DNA of 14,678 bases from Hydrogenophaga sp. (GTDB lineage Bacteria; Pseudomonadota; Gammaproteobacteria; Burkholderiales; Burkholderiaceae_C), in the NCBI GenBank assembly GCA_030684755.1, contig JAUXXN010000144.1, positions 1 to 14,678 of the forward strand. Reading direction: 5' to 3'. Position 1 is the first letter of the stretch. Each line of letters opens with the position of its first letter. A model generated the notes under the pieces. It saw only the letters and a program-made list of their open reading frames with translations, did not search any database and had not been told where the DNA came from. The position numbers and the translations under genes are program-made. This document shows positions 13,261 to 14,678 of the stretch, one piece after another.

Positions 13261-14678
13261 TGAAAGATGAAAGCCAAACTTGCAGCCGACACAGCCGCTT
13301 TGTAGAGCATGTCTATCCACGACTGCGTAAATTCACGGCCATTGATTCGGTCAACGCTGAGGGGTACCACCACCGTGGCACCGGGTGTGACCTTGACATT
13401 GCTGGGTCCTAGCAACCAAGTCCAACTGCTCATAGAACTCCGCACAGACATCACCTCACCATTGGCCTGCACAACAAACGCGTGCTCCCTCACAGCCAAT
13501 TCTTTCGCTCCCCCGCTCAAGTTGATGTAGTCCAACGCAGCACGATCAGGTCGAAATTTGTGCGAGGTGGGCTGATACACTTGACCCACCACCGTAACTT
13601 CATCGGTGTACTTAGGCACCATGACGCGATCACCCGACTCCAGCACGACATCGGAAGTTTCGTCGCATTTTTCTGTAGCTGCCTTGGCATCAATAACCAT
13701 TCGACCTTCGGCTTTGGGTGTTTTCAGCGTCCGAATCACGGCGTTCACTTCATTGGCAGCCTTGTTTACCGGCAACTTCTTGTCATTGTCAAATGTCGAA
13801 GATGTATGAACCTCGGCCAACAAGGTATCAAATTGATCCAATATCTTGTCCAGTGCTGCCTGCTCTTTTATCCGTATGCTTTCACGCGTGAAAACAGTGC
13901 CAAACACGTAGGCATCTCGAGTGAACCCACCAGCTCGCCGAATGACGCTACAAAGAGTTTCGCGCCTATCAATCGGATACGTACCGGGAAAACGAACTTC
14001 ACCAGAAACTGTTGCAAACTTGGGCCCATCGATATATTCTGGTTTTCCTCGAATCACCAGGTGGTCACTTGGTGCCAGCAAAACTTGACGGTTTTCCAAC
14101 ATCGGACGATCATCAAAGAGATTTATTTCAAAGTGATCTTGGCGATTTTGTTCATTGAGCAACTGTGTTCGGCGCGATAACGAAGCTGTTTTTCCATAAG
14201 CCTCTTCAAGCAATCCCCCTGCGGCCTCCAAAAGATCTTCGGCACGCATGCCAGGCGTCAATGGGTAAGTTCCAGGCTTCACAGCCCTTCCGCTGACTTG
14301 CACAATAGGTGCGGGTTCACCATAACGCGCTTCCTTTTTCAGTTGCTCTATTTCACTTCGCAACAACTGTGAACGGTCTATTTGCGCATCAAAAACATAA
14401 ACTCTGTCATTACCCATAATCATTGGGTTGTGATCACCTTCAGGGTTTTTTAGTGCGCTTTCAATACGCAAATGCATCAACTCAGACTTACCTGCTTCAG
14501 AACGCCGAACAAGTATGCTGTAACGTTTGTCCACACCAACCTGGATTCCACCACTGATGCGCAGCAGGTCTAAAAACCGCATTTTTTCATGAATGGGATA
14601 AATACCTGGGTGCAAGAAAAAGCCTTTTAACTCTGCTACTTTTGCAGGTTCTTTGACCGTGGCTTGTGCTCTAAACTG
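13257..14678 (-). CDS. Polysaccharide export protein with multiple SLBB domains, 5' end outside window
   Basis: The reading frame runs open to the right edge, so only the last 473 residues are seen; the true start lies beyond 14678. At least four SLBB-type units occur. Three carry the PG-x-YP turn: HPGIYPI near 14600, KPGTYPL near 14270 and FPGTYPI near 13990. A fourth (VVGQVYQPTSHKF, near 13590) is more divergent. A helical, charged insert of about 55 residues separates units three and four. The C-terminus (SWIDMLYKAAVSAASLAFIF) is helical and hydrophobic, possibly an outer-membrane helix as in Wza. Wza itself has about 380 residues and fewer such units, so this is an enlarged relative. It probably forms the periplasmic and outer-membrane export channel. 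Translation is coupled to the Wzz-like gene by ATGA. Confidence 0.85.
   Translation of the reverse strand, partial: QFRAQATVKEPAKVAELKGFFLHPGIYPIHEKMRFLDLLRISGGIQVGVDKRYSILVRRSEAGKSELMHLRIESALKNPEGDHNPMIMGNDRVYVFDAQIDRSQLLRSEIEQLKKEARYGEPAPIVQVSGRAVKPGTYPLTPGMRAEDLLEAAGGLLEEAYGKTASLSRRTQLLNEQNRQDHFEINLFDDRPMLENRQVLLAPSDHLVIRGKPEYIDGPKFATVSGEVRFPGTYPIDRRETLCSVIRRAGGFTRDAYVFGTVFTRESIRIKEQAALDKILDQFDTLLAEVHTSSTFDNDKKLPVNKAANEVNAVIRTLKTPKAEGRMVIDAKAATEKCDETSDVVLESGDRVMVPKYTDEVTVVGQVYQPTSHKFRPDRAALDYINLSGGAKELAVREHAFVVQANGEVMSVRSSMSSWTWLLGPSNVKVTPGATVVVPLSVDRINGREFTQSWIDMLYKAAVSAASLAFIFQ

Noticed and set aside
1..14678. Search by eye for tRNA, rRNA, CRISPR arrays, insertion sequences and attachment sites
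   Set aside because: No regularly spaced long repeats, transposase-like frames, terminal inverted repeats or cloverleaf-like segments were recognised. A covariance-model search was not possible here.

Overview
The window looks like chromosomal DNA of a betaproteobacterium, most likely order Burkholderiales and plausibly Comamonadaceae. This rests on the GlcD and LysR protein style, the moderately high GC in the first kilobases, and the make-up of the polysaccharide genes. Genus is not resolved. No tRNA, rRNA, insertion sequence, phage gene or CRISPR array was seen.

Region 1 (1-2019) is metabolic. It holds the C-terminus of a LysR-type regulator and a complete FAD-linked glycolate oxidase GlcD-type gene. 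GlcD is followed at once by a hairpin between convergent genes, so no glcE or glcF follows it.

Region 2 (2017-5997) is mixed. It contains a reverse-strand RsbW/SpoIIAB-type ATP-binding protein whose first nucleotide-binding box is altered. After a 271-bp divergent spacer come a secreted GH5-like glycoside hydrolase and an OmpA-domain lipoprotein. A five-segment membrane protein of unknown function then lies on the reverse strand. The spacers here hold an imperfect inverted repeat and a short 12-bp-period repeat.

Region 3 (6050-14678) is a Wzx/Wzy-type exopolysaccharide locus built as two convergent operons. The forward operon runs GT4 glycosyltransferase, GT2 glycosyltransferase, Wzy-like polymerase (6050-9588). 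The reverse operon, read from the right edge, runs multi-SLBB export protein, Wzz-like chain-length protein, Wzx-like flippase, polysaccharide pyruvyl transferase (14678-9638). Together they suggest assembly of a lipid-linked repeat unit, possible pyruvyl-ketal decoration, flipping, polymerisation, length control and export. The hydrolase and lipoprotein could act on the polymer or at the envelope, and the RsbW-like protein could regulate the locus; both are inferences. A priming glycosyltransferase, further sugar transferases and a tyrosine kinase are not in view and, if present, should lie beyond the right edge.

Base composition falls from the metabolic end to the polysaccharide end: positions 901-960 are 38/60 G+C and 9421-9480 are 21/60. 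This is usual for variable polysaccharide loci. Nothing here is clearly a wholly new system. The best leads are the degenerate anti-sigma-type ATPase next to a possible operator, the unassigned membrane protein, and the two-operon pyruvylated-polysaccharide layout.
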